Origin: JBOGUF01 sp050696075
GTDB taxonomy: Bacteria; Chloroflexota; Chloroflexia; Thermomicrobiales; UBA6265
Assembly: GCA_050696075.1 (NCBI GenBank)
Contig: JBOGUF010000015.1
Coordinates: 1-64,000, forward strand
DNA length: 64,000 nucleotides
Reading direction: 5' to 3'
Shown here piece by piece: positions 1-7,351 of the stretch (position 1 is its first letter; each line of letters starts with the position of its first letter). The notes beneath the pieces were generated by a model. The model ran no database searches. It saw nothing but the letters and a program-made list of their open reading frames with translations, and was not told the origin of the DNA. Made by a program: the position numbers and the translations under genes.

Positions 1-40
1 GCGCCTCGACAGTAATCCGCTTCGCGCGGACGGTGATCGA

Positions 41-418
41 TTACGAGACTCGGCGCCGTAGCCACAGCCCAAGCCCGCCGCAACCGGCGGCGACGGCGCC
101 GAGTGCCCCGACAACGCCACTCAGACCAGCCTGGCCCATCGCCGCGATGCCGATCCCGCTGGCCGGTAGGGTTGTGCCGCCAAGTGCAACCGGGGTGAGA
201 TCGGTCGTCGTGTCCTCGTACTCGAAGAGCTCGCAGGCGATGCCGTCCCCGTCGGCGTCATTGATAGCGGGGTCGCTCGGGTCCTCGCGGTAAGCGGCCT
301 GAGCTTCCGCCTGGTTGGCAAAATCCTCGCAGTCGAGGGCGTCCTGGGCCGACGTTGCCGATGCGAATCCGATCGCGATAGCCACTGCCGCGAGCAGGGC
401 GAGCATGATGCGCCGCAT
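41..418 (-). CDS. Secreted Excalibur calcium-binding domain protein with sorting-like C-terminus
   Basis: 125 aa. Residues 1-24 form a signal peptide ending in a Ser-Ala-Gln type cleavage site. Residues 29-63 match the Excalibur domain: a leading Asp-Cys, then DADGDGIACE, a Ca-binding Asp loop with paired cysteines. The C-terminus reads LPASG, then a hydrophobic stretch, then LWLRRRVS. This has the LPxxG-membrane-Arg layout of a cell-wall sorting signal, although the motif is not a canonical LPXTG. The start is set by AAGGAGGAG six bases upstream. A direct-repeat site (537-554) lies about 120 bp upstream on the same strand, suggesting control by the neighbouring two-component system. The Excalibur assignment is firm; sortase anchoring is inference. 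Confidence 0.85.
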   Translation of the reverse strand: MRRIMLALLAAVAIAIGFASATSAQDALDCEDFANQAEAQAAYREDPSDPAINDADGDGIACELFEYEDTTTDLTPVALGGTTLPASGIGIAAMGQAGLSGVVGALGAVAAGCGGLGLWLRRRVS

Positions 419-536
419 GGTTTCTCCTCCTTGCGCTCCCGCGCGGATTGACGCCGGCGGCGACGATCGCGGCGACCCGCACCGGCATCATGGAGATCAC
501 TCTAGCAAGCGAGTCGTAAGGTGAGCTTCAGGCGTG

Positions 537-554
537 CTGAGAATTGGCTGGGAA
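537..554. promoter_or_regulatory. OmpR-type direct repeat site 1 (11-bp phased)
   Basis: CTGAGAA (537-543) and CTGGGAA (548-554) lie exactly 11 bp apart; on the minus strand this reads TTCCCAG-N4-TTCTCAG. Tandem sites with an 11-bp period are typical of OmpR/PhoB-family response regulators. The site is about 120 bp upstream of the Excalibur gene. Close matches recur at 3119-3136 and 6179-6196. Confidence 0.55.
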
Positions 555-588
555 CTTTATGACGAGGGATCGCGGTCGTGCGGCAGGG

Positions 589-2040
589 TCACCGACCGGC
601 AGCGAGCGGCAGCCAAACCGTGAAGATCGCGCCGCGGCCGGGTTCACTCGCGACGTCGACCGTGTCGCCGTGGGCCTCGACGAGCGAGGTGACGATGGCC
701 AGGCCGAGGCCGGTGCCGCCGGTGCGGCGCACGCGCGATGGGTCGGCCCGCCAGAACCGCTCAAAGACGCGCTCTTGATCATCAGGCGCGATACCCGGCC
801 CCTCGTCGGCAACGACGAGCGCGAATCGATCCGCCTCGCGCCGGGCGGTGACGTGGACCGGTGTGCCGCCGGGCGTGTGCGTGCGCACGTTGGAGAGGAG
901 GTTGTCGACGATTTGACGCAAGCGGATGCGGTCGCCCAAGACGACCGCTTCGCCGTCGAGCCGCTCGGTTAGCGGACGGTCAGGCTCGACCGCCTTGAAG
1001 TCGGCGATCGCCTCGCGGACGACGTCGACGATCTCGACCGGTTCCCGCTCGAGCCCGCGTTGCCGATCGAGCCGGGCAAGCAGGAGCAGGTCGTCGACGA
1101 GTCGCGCCATCCGCGCGCCCTCGGCCTCGATCCGGCCCATCGCGTTGTCGATGGCCGTGCTGTCGCGGATGGCGCCTTGGCGATAGAGCTCGGCGTAGCC
1201 GCGGACCGAGGTCAACGGGGTGCGTAGCTCGTGGGCGGCGTCGGCGACGAAACGACGCAGGCGCTGCTCATTGGCCGCGCGCTCTTTGACCGATTGCTCG
1301 ATCTGGCCGAGCATCTCGTTGAGCGCCCCACCCAGCCGACCCAACTCGGTGTGCGAGTCGGCATCGGGCACGCGCCGGCTGAGATCGCCCGCGGCGATGG
1401 CCGCCGCCGTATCGACCATCTGGTCAACTGGGCGCAGACCACGCCGGATCAGCCACCAGCTTGCCACCGTGGCGGCCGCCAGGATGAGGGCGCCGCCGAG
1501 TAACAACGTTTGAATGAGACGGTCCACCGCCTCGTCGACCGACTCCAACGTCGCGGCGGCCACGACGTAGGTGCCGTTGTTGCCGCGAAGCATCACGGTC
1601 CGGTACTCGAGGGAGTCGTCCTCCGACGGCATGGTCACGATCCGGCCGACCAGCGCGTCGGCTTCGGGGCTGGGTATAACTGGCAGGCGCGGCCGGGGCT
1701 TTGGTTCATCCTTGAAGCCGCACGGCTCGTCGATAAACTCGATGCCCTCCTCGGTGTAGGCAAAGAGCGCAACCTGTCGTTGGACGTAGCCGGCGTCGTC
1801 CTCGGCCGTCGCCTCGTCGTCGGTGTCGGGCCCCTGGAGTCCGCCGACATCGTAGGGATAGCTACCGCCGTGCAATTTCGGTTTTTCTGCCTTGGCGCGC
1901 ACCGCCGTGGTGTAGATGTTGTCGTCGACCTGATCGATCAGGCTGGCGCGCGTGCTGCGAACGAGGACCACGCCGAGCAGGACCAAGGTGACAACCAGCA
2001 CCAGGGCCACCGCAACGGCCAACCGCGTTCGAATGCTCAC
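589..2040 (-). CDS. Sensor histidine kinase (HAMP, HisKA, HATPase)
   Basis: 483 aa membrane sensor kinase. Membrane helix 1 is about residues 8-27, an extracytoplasmic sensor region about 30-175, and helix 2 about 177-197. A HAMP linker follows, then HisKA with the phospho-accepting His270 in AHELRTPLTS. The C-terminal HATPase has the N-box (NLLSNVRTH) and glycine-rich boxes DEGPGIAP and GTGLGLAIV. It starts with GTG preceded by GAGGAA and lies 33 bp downstream of the response regulator on the same strand, so the two form one operon. The signal sensed is unknown; the sensor region matches no domain I recognise. Confidence 0.93.
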   Translation of the reverse strand: MSIRTRLAVAVALVLVVTLVLLGVVLVRSTRASLIDQVDDNIYTTAVRAKAEKPKLHGGSYPYDVGGLQGPDTDDEATAEDDAGYVQRQVALFAYTEEGIEFIDEPCGFKDEPKPRPRLPVIPSPEADALVGRIVTMPSEDDSLEYRTVMLRGNNGTYVVAAATLESVDEAVDRLIQTLLLGGALILAAATVASWWLIRRGLRPVDQMVDTAAAIAAGDLSRRVPDADSHTELGRLGGALNEMLGQIEQSVKERAANEQRLRRFVADAAHELRTPLTSVRGYAELYRQGAIRDSTAIDNAMGRIEAEGARMARLVDDLLLLARLDRQRGLEREPVEIVDVVREAIADFKAVEPDRPLTERLDGEAVVLGDRIRLRQIVDNLLSNVRTHTPGGTPVHVTARREADRFALVVADEGPGIAPDDQERVFERFWRADPSRVRRTGGTGLGLAIVTSLVEAHGDTVDVASEPGRGAIFTVWLPLAAGR

Positions 2041-2073
2041 GTCCGTTCCTCGACGGGGCCTGTGTCTGGCGGT

Positions 2074-2802
2074 CTATTCCCGCCGCGCGTCGGCTTCTGG
2101 TGTGCGCATGGCATATCCGAATCCGCGCACGGTGCGGATGAGCTGGGCGTTCCGATCGTCGAGCTTGCGCCGCAGATAGCTGACGTAGGTCTCGACCGTC
2201 GACGGGTCACCGACGAAGTCGTAACTCCAGACGTGGTCGAGGATCTGGGTCTTCGAGACGACACGATCCCGATTGAGCATGAGATAGCGTAACAGACGGA
2301 ACTCGGTCGGCGACAGCATCACTTCGACGTGGTTCCGCCAGACCTGGAACGAGTCTTGGTCGAGCACGACATTGCCGCAGGTGAGCCGGGAGGTCTCGTG
2401 CTGATGGCTACGGGCGCGGCGCAAGACCGCGTCGATCCGCAGCATCAGCTCTTCGAGGCTGAAGGGCTTGGTCAGATAGTCGTCGCCGCCACGGGTGAAG
2501 CCAGTCCGCAGGTCGGCCGCGTCGTCACGGGCGGTGAGGAAGACGACAGGCACCAGATCGCCGTCGGCGCGCAGCCGGCGGCAGACCTCGAAACCGTCGA
2601 GGTCGGGCAAGTTGACGTCGAGCACGACAAGGTCGGGTAGCGCCGAGCTTGCCATGCTCAGCGCCTCCCGACCGGTCGCGGCCGTCTCGACGTGGTAGCC
2701 CGTAAAGCGCAAAGCGGTGGCGACGAGGTCCCGAATCGGCTCCTCGTCCTCCACCACCAGGATCGACCCCGTCCGGGGTGTCTGGCCGTTGACGGCGTTC
2801 AT
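2074..2802 (-). CDS. OmpR-family response regulator
   Basis: 242 aa. The receiver domain (about 12-125) has the acidic pair in VVEDEEP, phospho-acceptor Asp62 in VVLDVNLPD, the switch Thr in VVFLTARDD and Lys in YLTKPF. The C-terminal winged helix (about 145-238) ends with TVRGFGYAMR, typical of OmpR/PhoB DNA-binding domains. A start at 2802 gives the family length; the frame stays open to 3024, and an ATG at 2856 is the alternative. It is first gene of the operon with the kinase. A direct repeat of the kind such regulators bind lies upstream (3119-3136), with a 162-bp inverted-repeat element in between. Confidence 0.92.
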   Translation of the reverse strand: MNAVNGQTPRTGSILVVEDEEPIRDLVATALRFTGYHVETAATGREALSMASSALPDLVVLDVNLPDLDGFEVCRRLRADGDLVPVVFLTARDDAADLRTGFTRGGDDYLTKPFSLEELMLRIDAVLRRARSHQHETSRLTCGNVVLDQDSFQVWRNHVEVMLSPTEFRLLRYLMLNRDRVVSKTQILDHVWSYDFVGDPSTVETYVSYLRRKLDDRNAQLIRTVRGFGYAMRTPEADARRE

Positions 2803-2896
2803 CGGTCTTTGCCCGGTCACATCACGTCTGGTTTGCCACGCTCCATGCGCGGTCATGCACAGCCTATCAAGGATACCCGGCGACCGGCGCGCGGGA

Positions 2897-3058
2897 CCGG
2901 TCGTCGTAGGGCAGGGACCGCATCGAGCGCCGCGGCCGTGGCTCGCGGGCTCGCGGGCTCTCCGACGCCTGGTAGCGAGTCGGACAGCCAATGAACCCGT
3001 AAGCCCGCGGCGGAGGGGGAGCAACGCCCGATACGAATCCCTGCCCTACGACGACCGG
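2897..3058. repeat. MITE-like inverted-repeat element A
   Basis: A 162-bp segment bounded by perfect 21-bp inverted repeats (2897-2917 and 3038-3058). The arms contain CGTAGGGCAGGGA and its complement. The end sequence resembles those of the elements at 4329-4503 and 47237-47421 (TCGTAGGGGAGGGAC type). It fills half of the 340-bp non-coding interval 2803-3141 upstream of the response regulator. No coding capacity is visible inside it. Confidence 0.7.
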
Positions 3059-3118
3059 CTCGGTGCGCCAGCCTGATTCAACACTAACGGACCATTCTCA
3101 AGATCCCCTGCGCGCTTC

Positions 3119-3136
3119 CTGGGAACTTGCTGGGAA
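3119..3136. promoter_or_regulatory. OmpR-type direct repeat site 2
   Basis: Two perfect CTGGGAA copies (3119-3125, 3130-3136) with 11-bp phase, in the context GCTTCCTGGGAA shared with the third site. A weaker CTG lies one period further (3108). It is upstream of the two-component operon on the minus strand, consistent with autoregulation. It lies 317 bp from the start codon, or about 155 bp if element A is subtracted. Confidence 0.6.
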
Positions 3137-3141
3137 CCTGA

Positions 3142-4296
3142 CTAGGCCGACCGCGTCGCCGCGCGGGCGACGTCGGCCAGGGCGATGCGCAGGATGGTGC
3201 CGGTGCCAGCGTCGGTGCCGACAGCCGGCGAGGCGACGTAGAGCGCGCCGTCTGGGCCGAAGTCGATGTGGACCGGCAGCGTTAGGCCGGTGACGACCGG
3301 TTCGACGCCGTCGGGACCGGTCATGCGGACCACCCGGCCGGAACCGGGCAGCATGACCGTCTCCTGGGAATTATTCGTCGTCATCTCAGCGGCGTAGAGC
3401 AGGCCGTCTGGACCGATGGCGATCGCGGTCACCGCCGTCAGGCCGGTCCAGAAGTCGGTCATCGTACCGTCGTCGTCGATGTGGAAAACGTTGGTCGAGC
3501 CGTCGATATAGGGGAAGCGGCCGAGGCCGGCAGCATAGACGCCGCCATTCGGCGCAACCACCAGATCGGTGAGGGTCGGGTCCGCGGCCGAGGCGTCGAC
3601 GATGCGGGTGACGGCGCCGTCCGGCGCCACGGTGACCAGTTGGCTCTCGTGCGCCTCAGTGGCCCATAGGACGCCGTCCCCAGTGGCCAGCGCGTACCAC
3701 GATCCGTCCGGCTCGATCCCCTCCGCCGGCTGGGCGATCTCGACCTCCTGCCGCCACGTCCCGAGGTCGGCGACCAGCTCAACCGTACCCTCGTCGGTCA
3801 CCCGGTAGAGGCCGTTGGCCGAATCGGGACTCCCGTTGCTCGGGCCGGCGCCCTGGAAGAGGGCGTAGAGTTGGCCGTCGAGGATCGCCAGGTCGGAGAC
3901 ACCGTAGACCTGAGCAAAGTTGTCAATCGCCGACGGCAGCTCGCCCACGACCGTTTCGACCTGCCCATCGACGACCCGCACGATCGCCGCCGTCCGGCCG
4001 CCGAAGCGCGGCCCGGCCGGACCCGCCACCGGCGTCCCGACCGACGGCTCCGTGCCGCCGCTGCCGGCCAGCGCAACCCAGAGGGCGCCGTCGGCATCCC
4101 AGGTAAATCCCCGCAGGTTGGCCAGTCGTTCGGCTACGATGCTGATCTCGCCGTTCGCTGTCGGCTCCGTGACCGCCTCGGGCGAGGCGTCCTGCGCACG
4201 CGCCACGAGCGGCGAATGGGTCAAGGGCGCCACCGCCAGCGCGCTGGCCGCCTTGATTCCATTGCGGCGCGAGATCCTCCGCTCCATCAATCGCAT
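3142..4296 (-). CDS. ScyD/ScyE-family secreted beta-propeller protein
   Basis: 384 aa. The N-terminus has a twin-arginine-like signal (RRISRRNG followed by an Ala-rich core), then a D-A-S-P-E-A spacer. The rest is made of repeated propeller blades of the type GPDGLLYAAEM, APNGGVYAAG and GPDGALYVASP. This is the pattern of ScyD/ScyE proteins, which are NHL/SMP-30-like and of unclear enzymatic role. GAAGGAG nine bases upstream favours ATG 4296 over earlier TTG/ATG codons at 4305/4302. It is followed by a MITE-like element and a YceI gene on the same strand. Function is unassigned beyond family. Confidence 0.82.
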   Translation of the reverse strand: MRLMERRISRRNGIKAASALAVAPLTHSPLVARAQDASPEAVTEPTANGEISIVAERLANLRGFTWDADGALWVALAGSGGTEPSVGTPVAGPAGPRFGGRTAAIVRVVDGQVETVVGELPSAIDNFAQVYGVSDLAILDGQLYALFQGAGPSNGSPDSANGLYRVTDEGTVELVADLGTWRQEVEIAQPAEGIEPDGSWYALATGDGVLWATEAHESQLVTVAPDGAVTRIVDASAADPTLTDLVVAPNGGVYAAGLGRFPYIDGSTNVFHIDDDGTMTDFWTGLTAVTAIAIGPDGLLYAAEMTTNNSQETVMLPGSGRVVRMTGPDGVEPVVTGLTLPVHIDFGPDGALYVASPAVGTDAGTGTILRIALADVARAATRSA

Positions 4297-4328
4297 TTCC
4301 ATCAACTCCTTCGCTGAGTTGCGTGACG

Positions 4329-4503
4329 TCGTAGGGAAGGGACCCGCGCCCTCCCCGTCGCGCGAAGCGCGACAAGCCGCGTCAGCGGCCGTGTGCGTGT
4401 CAATTGCCGGGGTGGTTGCTTGTGGCAGACCGTACGTTCGTTATCGGTCTGCGACCGATGCGCGTCTTCGACGCGCGGGAGGGCGCGGGTCCCTCCCCTA
4501 CGA
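4329..4503. repeat. MITE-like inverted-repeat element B
   Basis: 175-bp element with 27-bp terminal inverted repeats (4329-4355 and 4477-4503, one mismatch) containing GGGACCCGCGCCCTCCC. Its interior is recognisably the same as that of element C at 47237-47421: both contain TCGGTCTGCGACCGA and a GGTTG-TTGTGGC stretch. It lies in the gap upstream of the ScyD-like gene and downstream of the YceI gene. No transposase is present, so it would be non-autonomous. Confidence 0.75.
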
Positions 4504-4554
4504 CCGGTCTCGCGATACTGGGCGGCGCGCGGGGGCACCGGAGGCAGGCGTTCA

Positions 4555-5349
4555 TCAGTTCACCCTCGCCGTGACATCGAGTTCGATCCGCGCCGTCTCC
4601 TCGATCGAGATCATCTGGGCGGCGATATTCGGTGGGGTCAGGTTGAAGTCCTCCCAGGCGAAGGTCGTCGTCGCGGACCCGATGATGGTGTCGCCGGTGC
4701 GCGCCGCGGTCGCCTCGAAGACCACCGGCCTGGTGACGGCGTTGATCGTCATCTCGCCGACCAGCAAAAACGCCTGCTCCTGCCCATCGGCCATCGGGCC
4801 AGGCCACGCCTCGACGCCGGTGATGACGAAGGTCGCCAGCGGTGCGTCCTTGAGCGTCACCGTTTGGATGAAGTTGTCGCGCTGGCCCTCGCCGCTCTGG
4901 AGCGTGCGCAGATCGACTTCGATCTCGGAGCCAGGCAGCGGGCGCCCTTCGGCGTCGAGCGCCAGTTCTCCCCGCACGGCATTCGTGCGGCCAACGGCCT
5001 CGGTCGGCAACGACAGGCGCCCAACCGTTTCCTGCACCACGTAACGCGCCTGCGACTCGGCGGACACCACGGCGTACGTCGCTCCGCCCGCTGGCGCGGG
5101 CGACTCTGCTGGACTCCCCGTCGGAGCGACGCGCGGGGTTGTCGCCCTCGGGCTCGCGGCAATCGACGTTGGCGTCGGCAAGTTGGCAAACGGGGTTATG
5201 TCAGCCGCAATCGGCGTCGGTTCCTCTTGCCATGGCAACGCCCGGGCCAGGTTGGCCAGGTAGATACCAAGACCGGCAACGAAGAGAAACGGAATGAGGA
5301 TCAGGACGGCGACGACCTGGAGTCGCCGGTCGGTGCGGAAGCGTCTCAT
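4555..5349 (-). CDS. YceI-family protein, membrane-anchored
   Basis: 264 aa. A short basic N-terminus precedes one membrane helix (about residues 9-32). A Pro/Thr/Ser/Ala-rich extracytoplasmic linker (about 38-88) follows, and then a YceI domain (about 90-262). The domain shows the family pattern VRGELALDAEGRPLPGSEIEVDLRTL and repeated beta strands ending in an FAWEDFNLTPP segment. YceI folds are lipocalin-like and bind isoprenoid or amphiphilic ligands. GGAG eight bases upstream supports the start. It lies in the same-strand run dioxygenase-like, YceI, ScyD. The ligand is unknown. Confidence 0.88.
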   Translation of the reverse strand: MRRFRTDRRLQVVAVLILIPFLFVAGLGIYLANLARALPWQEEPTPIAADITPFANLPTPTSIAASPRATTPRVAPTGSPAESPAPAGGATYAVVSAESQARYVVQETVGRLSLPTEAVGRTNAVRGELALDAEGRPLPGSEIEVDLRTLQSGEGQRDNFIQTVTLKDAPLATFVITGVEAWPGPMADGQEQAFLLVGEMTINAVTRPVVFEATAARTGDTIIGSATTTFAWEDFNLTPPNIAAQMISIEETARIELDVTARVN

Positions 5350-5395
5350 GCGCGCGGCTCTCCGGGACGCGGCATTCGCCGCGGATCGGGGGCGA

Positions 5396-6046
5396 TCATT
5401 CCTGTGCCAGCACGAAGGTGAAGAAGGCGACCCGGCTCTCCACGTCGTCGTCGTCGAACTCGACGAGCAGGTCCGGGTCGAAGATGCCGTCGGCGTCGTT
5501 GGCAGGCTCGTTCGGGAAGTAGAGCTGGGTGGTCAGCACCGGCTGGTTCGCCGCCTGCGCCTTGACGTGGATGTGGCGTGTGCGACCGGGATAGAGACCG
5601 GGCAGGATCGTTTCCAGCTCATAGCGTCCGTCGTCGTCGGTGAACTGGTGGCCGCGCAGCCGAAAACCCTCGTTGTCGTAGACGCCGGCGTCGTCGGCCT
5701 GCCAGAAGTCGAGCAGCGCGCCGGCAATTGGGGTGCAGTCGGTGGCGTAGACGTAGCCGGTGACGAGGAGCCGCGTGCCGGGCATGTCCGGTTCGAGCAG
5801 CGAGGTGCGCTCGGGGGTGTCGGGCGAGTAGAACGGCCCCTCGGTCTGCGGCAGCGTCTCTTCGAGGTCATCCGCGTCGGCGCAGGCGGGGGTCGGCGCG
5901 AGGACCGGCGTGCCATTCGCGGGCGGCGTGGCCTCGTCCTCCGACTGGGCAAGCACGCGTTGACCGCCTAGGGAGACCGCCAGCGCGGCCGGCGGCGCCG
6001 TGAGCAAGAGTCGTTCGAACTGGCGTCGGCTGAGACGCGTGTCCAT
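5396..6046 (-). CDS. Intradiol ring-cleavage dioxygenase-like protein, Tat-type signal
   Basis: 216 aa. The N-terminus has LSRRQFERLLL, a twin-arginine-like motif, and a hydrophobic core ending near Ala33. A Thr/Pro spacer follows. The catalytic domain keeps the four Fe(III) ligands of protocatechuate 3,4-dioxygenase-type enzymes: Tyr123 (GVYDNEGF), Tyr152 (LPGLYPGR), His158 and His160 (RHIHVK). GGAGGG seven bases upstream fixes the start at 6046, not 6067. It is first gene of a run with YceI and ScyD, and a direct-repeat regulatory site is 130 bp upstream. Exported intradiol homologues are common in this phylum; the substrate is not known. Confidence 0.87.
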   Translation of the reverse strand: MDTRLSRRQFERLLLTAPPAALAVSLGGQRVLAQSEDEATPPANGTPVLAPTPACADADDLEETLPQTEGPFYSPDTPERTSLLEPDMPGTRLLVTGYVYATDCTPIAGALLDFWQADDAGVYDNEGFRLRGHQFTDDDGRYELETILPGLYPGRTRHIHVKAQAANQPVLTTQLYFPNEPANDADGIFDPDLLVEFDDDDVESRVAFFTFVLAQE

Positions 6047-6178
6047 GGGGATACCCTCCGGCAACAATCGGGTCAGAACTCAATGACAGTGGTGCGCGGC
6101 CTTTGGCTCGCATTCCCTCCCTTGGCACGCGCCGATCTCAACGATGCGCTCCGAAACTCAAGCGCGTCTGCATGCTTC

Positions 6179-6196
6179 CTGGGAATCTCCTGGGAA
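6179..6196. promoter_or_regulatory. OmpR-type direct repeat site 3
   Basis: CTGGGAA at 6179-6185 and 6190-6196, 11 bp apart, preceded by GCTTC exactly as at site 2 and by a weak CTG one period further (6168). It lies 133 bp upstream of the dioxygenase-YceI-ScyD run on the minus strand. The rest of 6047-6331 shows nothing recognisable. Confidence 0.6.
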
Positions 6197-6331
6197 TCGC
6201 GACGCGAACCTGGGTTTGATGAACGACAGTCGCTGTCTCAAGACTTGCCACTAGCCTCCTCGTATGTAATGATTGATTGATCAAATCTCACGTCACGCTG
6301 GTTGTTCATACAATGTAACGAGAGATGAGCG

Positions 6332-6547
6332 GTGATTCGAACCGTGAGTGCAACAGAGGCACGACGCCACTTTGGTCAACTCATGCGAGACATCATGGAG
6401 CGCAATGACGTTTTCGTGGTCGAGCGATCTGGAACTCCGCGGGTTGTCATCTTGTCGATTGCAGAATACGAGCGATTGGGTGGAACGCTGACGCACAAGA
6501 GTGAACAGAAAGAACACGAGGGCTCGATATCCACGCGCACGACGTAG
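6332..6547 (+). CDS. Phd/YefM-type antitoxin, no adjacent toxin
   Basis: 71 aa. The N-terminal 50 residues match the Phd/YefM fold: SATEARRHFGQLMRDI, an RSGTPRVVILS strand, and AEYERLGG. These proteins bind their own operator and neutralise a toxin through the C-terminal tail. Here the tail is short and Lys/Thr/Ser-rich, and no toxin gene follows directly. A second Phd-like gene and a PIN toxin begin 57 bp downstream, so it may be a duplicate or an extra regulator of that module. The start is GTG. Confidence 0.75.
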   Translation: MIRTVSATEARRHFGQLMRDIMERNDVFVVERSGTPRVVILSIAEYERLGGTLTHKSEQKEHEGSISTRTT

Positions 6548-6603
6548 AATGCGCGGGTGATGGCGAAGTCAACCCTTCGACGGAGTGAGACGCGGAGATC
6601 GTG

Positions 6604-6912
6604 ATGCAACGTCCCATGAGTGCGACTGAGGCACGTGTCCGTCTTGGTGAAGTGCTACGGCGCGTTACCGAGGACGAGGACACCGTCATTGTCGAGCACG
6701 CCGGCCGGCCAGAAGCGATTGCTATCTCTGTGTCTGAATTCGAACGACTGCGATCCGCGGAGCCAGTCGAAGTCGATTGGTGGGCATTAGCGCAACAAGC
6801 GCGCGAACACATCGCGGGATTCCTCGGCAATCGACCGCCGCCATCCGTCGACGAAATCATTCACCAGATGCGTGAGGAGCGAGATGCCGAGTTACTCGCC
6901 GGTCTGTCCTGA
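6604..6912 (+). CDS. Phd/YefM-type antitoxin of a VapBC-like pair
   Basis: 102 aa. The Phd-like DNA-binding part is SATEARVRLGEVLRR, then EHAGRPEAIAIS and SEFERLR. A longer C-terminal helix-rich tail follows that would wrap the toxin. GGAG six bases before ATG 6604 favours it over GTG 6601. Its 3' end overlaps the PIN toxin gene by 29 bp, a usual sign of translational coupling. The N-terminus resembles that of the upstream orphan antitoxin, suggesting tandem duplication. Confidence 0.85.
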   Translation: MQRPMSATEARVRLGEVLRRVTEDEDTVIVEHAGRPEAIAISVSEFERLRSAEPVEVDWWALAQQAREHIAGFLGNRPPPSVDEIIHQMREERDAELLAGLS

Positions 6913-7315
6913 CGCAAACCTCGTCGTGCGGTTTGTCACTCAGCGAGACGACGCAACGATCAACCTGTGGCAGACGTGGCGAGCAGAGCGACGCTTATTC
7001 GTCGCCCCGACCCTCCTCCGCTATGAAGTGACGAATACGCTTCACCGAATGTACCTTGCGGGCACATCTGACGATGAGGGCGTGCGCAAGGCGCTGCGTG
7101 CGGCAATCGCCCTTCCCATCCGCCTCTACGCGGACGATGATCTTCACCCACTCGCTTTGGCCATTGCCCAGCGGCATCGACTTCCCGCAACCTACGACGC
7201 CCACTATCTCGCCCTTGCCGAACGGCTCGGCATCGACTTCTTCACCGGCGACCGGCGGCTGTGGAACTCGGTGCGGCATCAGTTGTCGTGGGTTCGATTG
7301 GTGGACGGCAATTGA
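6884..7315 (+). CDS. PIN-domain toxin (VapC-like ribonuclease)
   Basis: 143 aa. The PIN domain has the first acidic residue in CPDANLVV, Glu in LLRYEVTN, Asp in ATYDAHYLALAERLG and the final Asp in FFTGDRRLW, which form the expected metal-binding set. Such toxins cleave RNA when freed from antitoxin. GAGGAG just upstream of ATG 6884 sets the start inside the antitoxin gene; a GTG at 6872 is less likely. The gene ends convergent with the DUF433-cupin gene. Confidence 0.87.
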   Translation: MPSYSPVCPDANLVVRFVTQRDDATINLWQTWRAERRLFVAPTLLRYEVTNTLHRMYLAGTSDDEGVRKALRAAIALPIRLYADDDLHPLALAIAQRHRLPATYDAHYLALAERLGIDFFTGDRRLWNSVRHQLSWVRLVDGN

Positions 7316-7351
7316 GCAATGCAACAGCGACCTAGGTCCCGGTGAAGCGGC

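Noticed and set aside
2802..3024. Extended response-regulator N-terminus up to 3024
   Set aside because: The extension is Arg/Pro-rich and overlaps inverted-repeat element A; the receiver domain starts normally after 2802.
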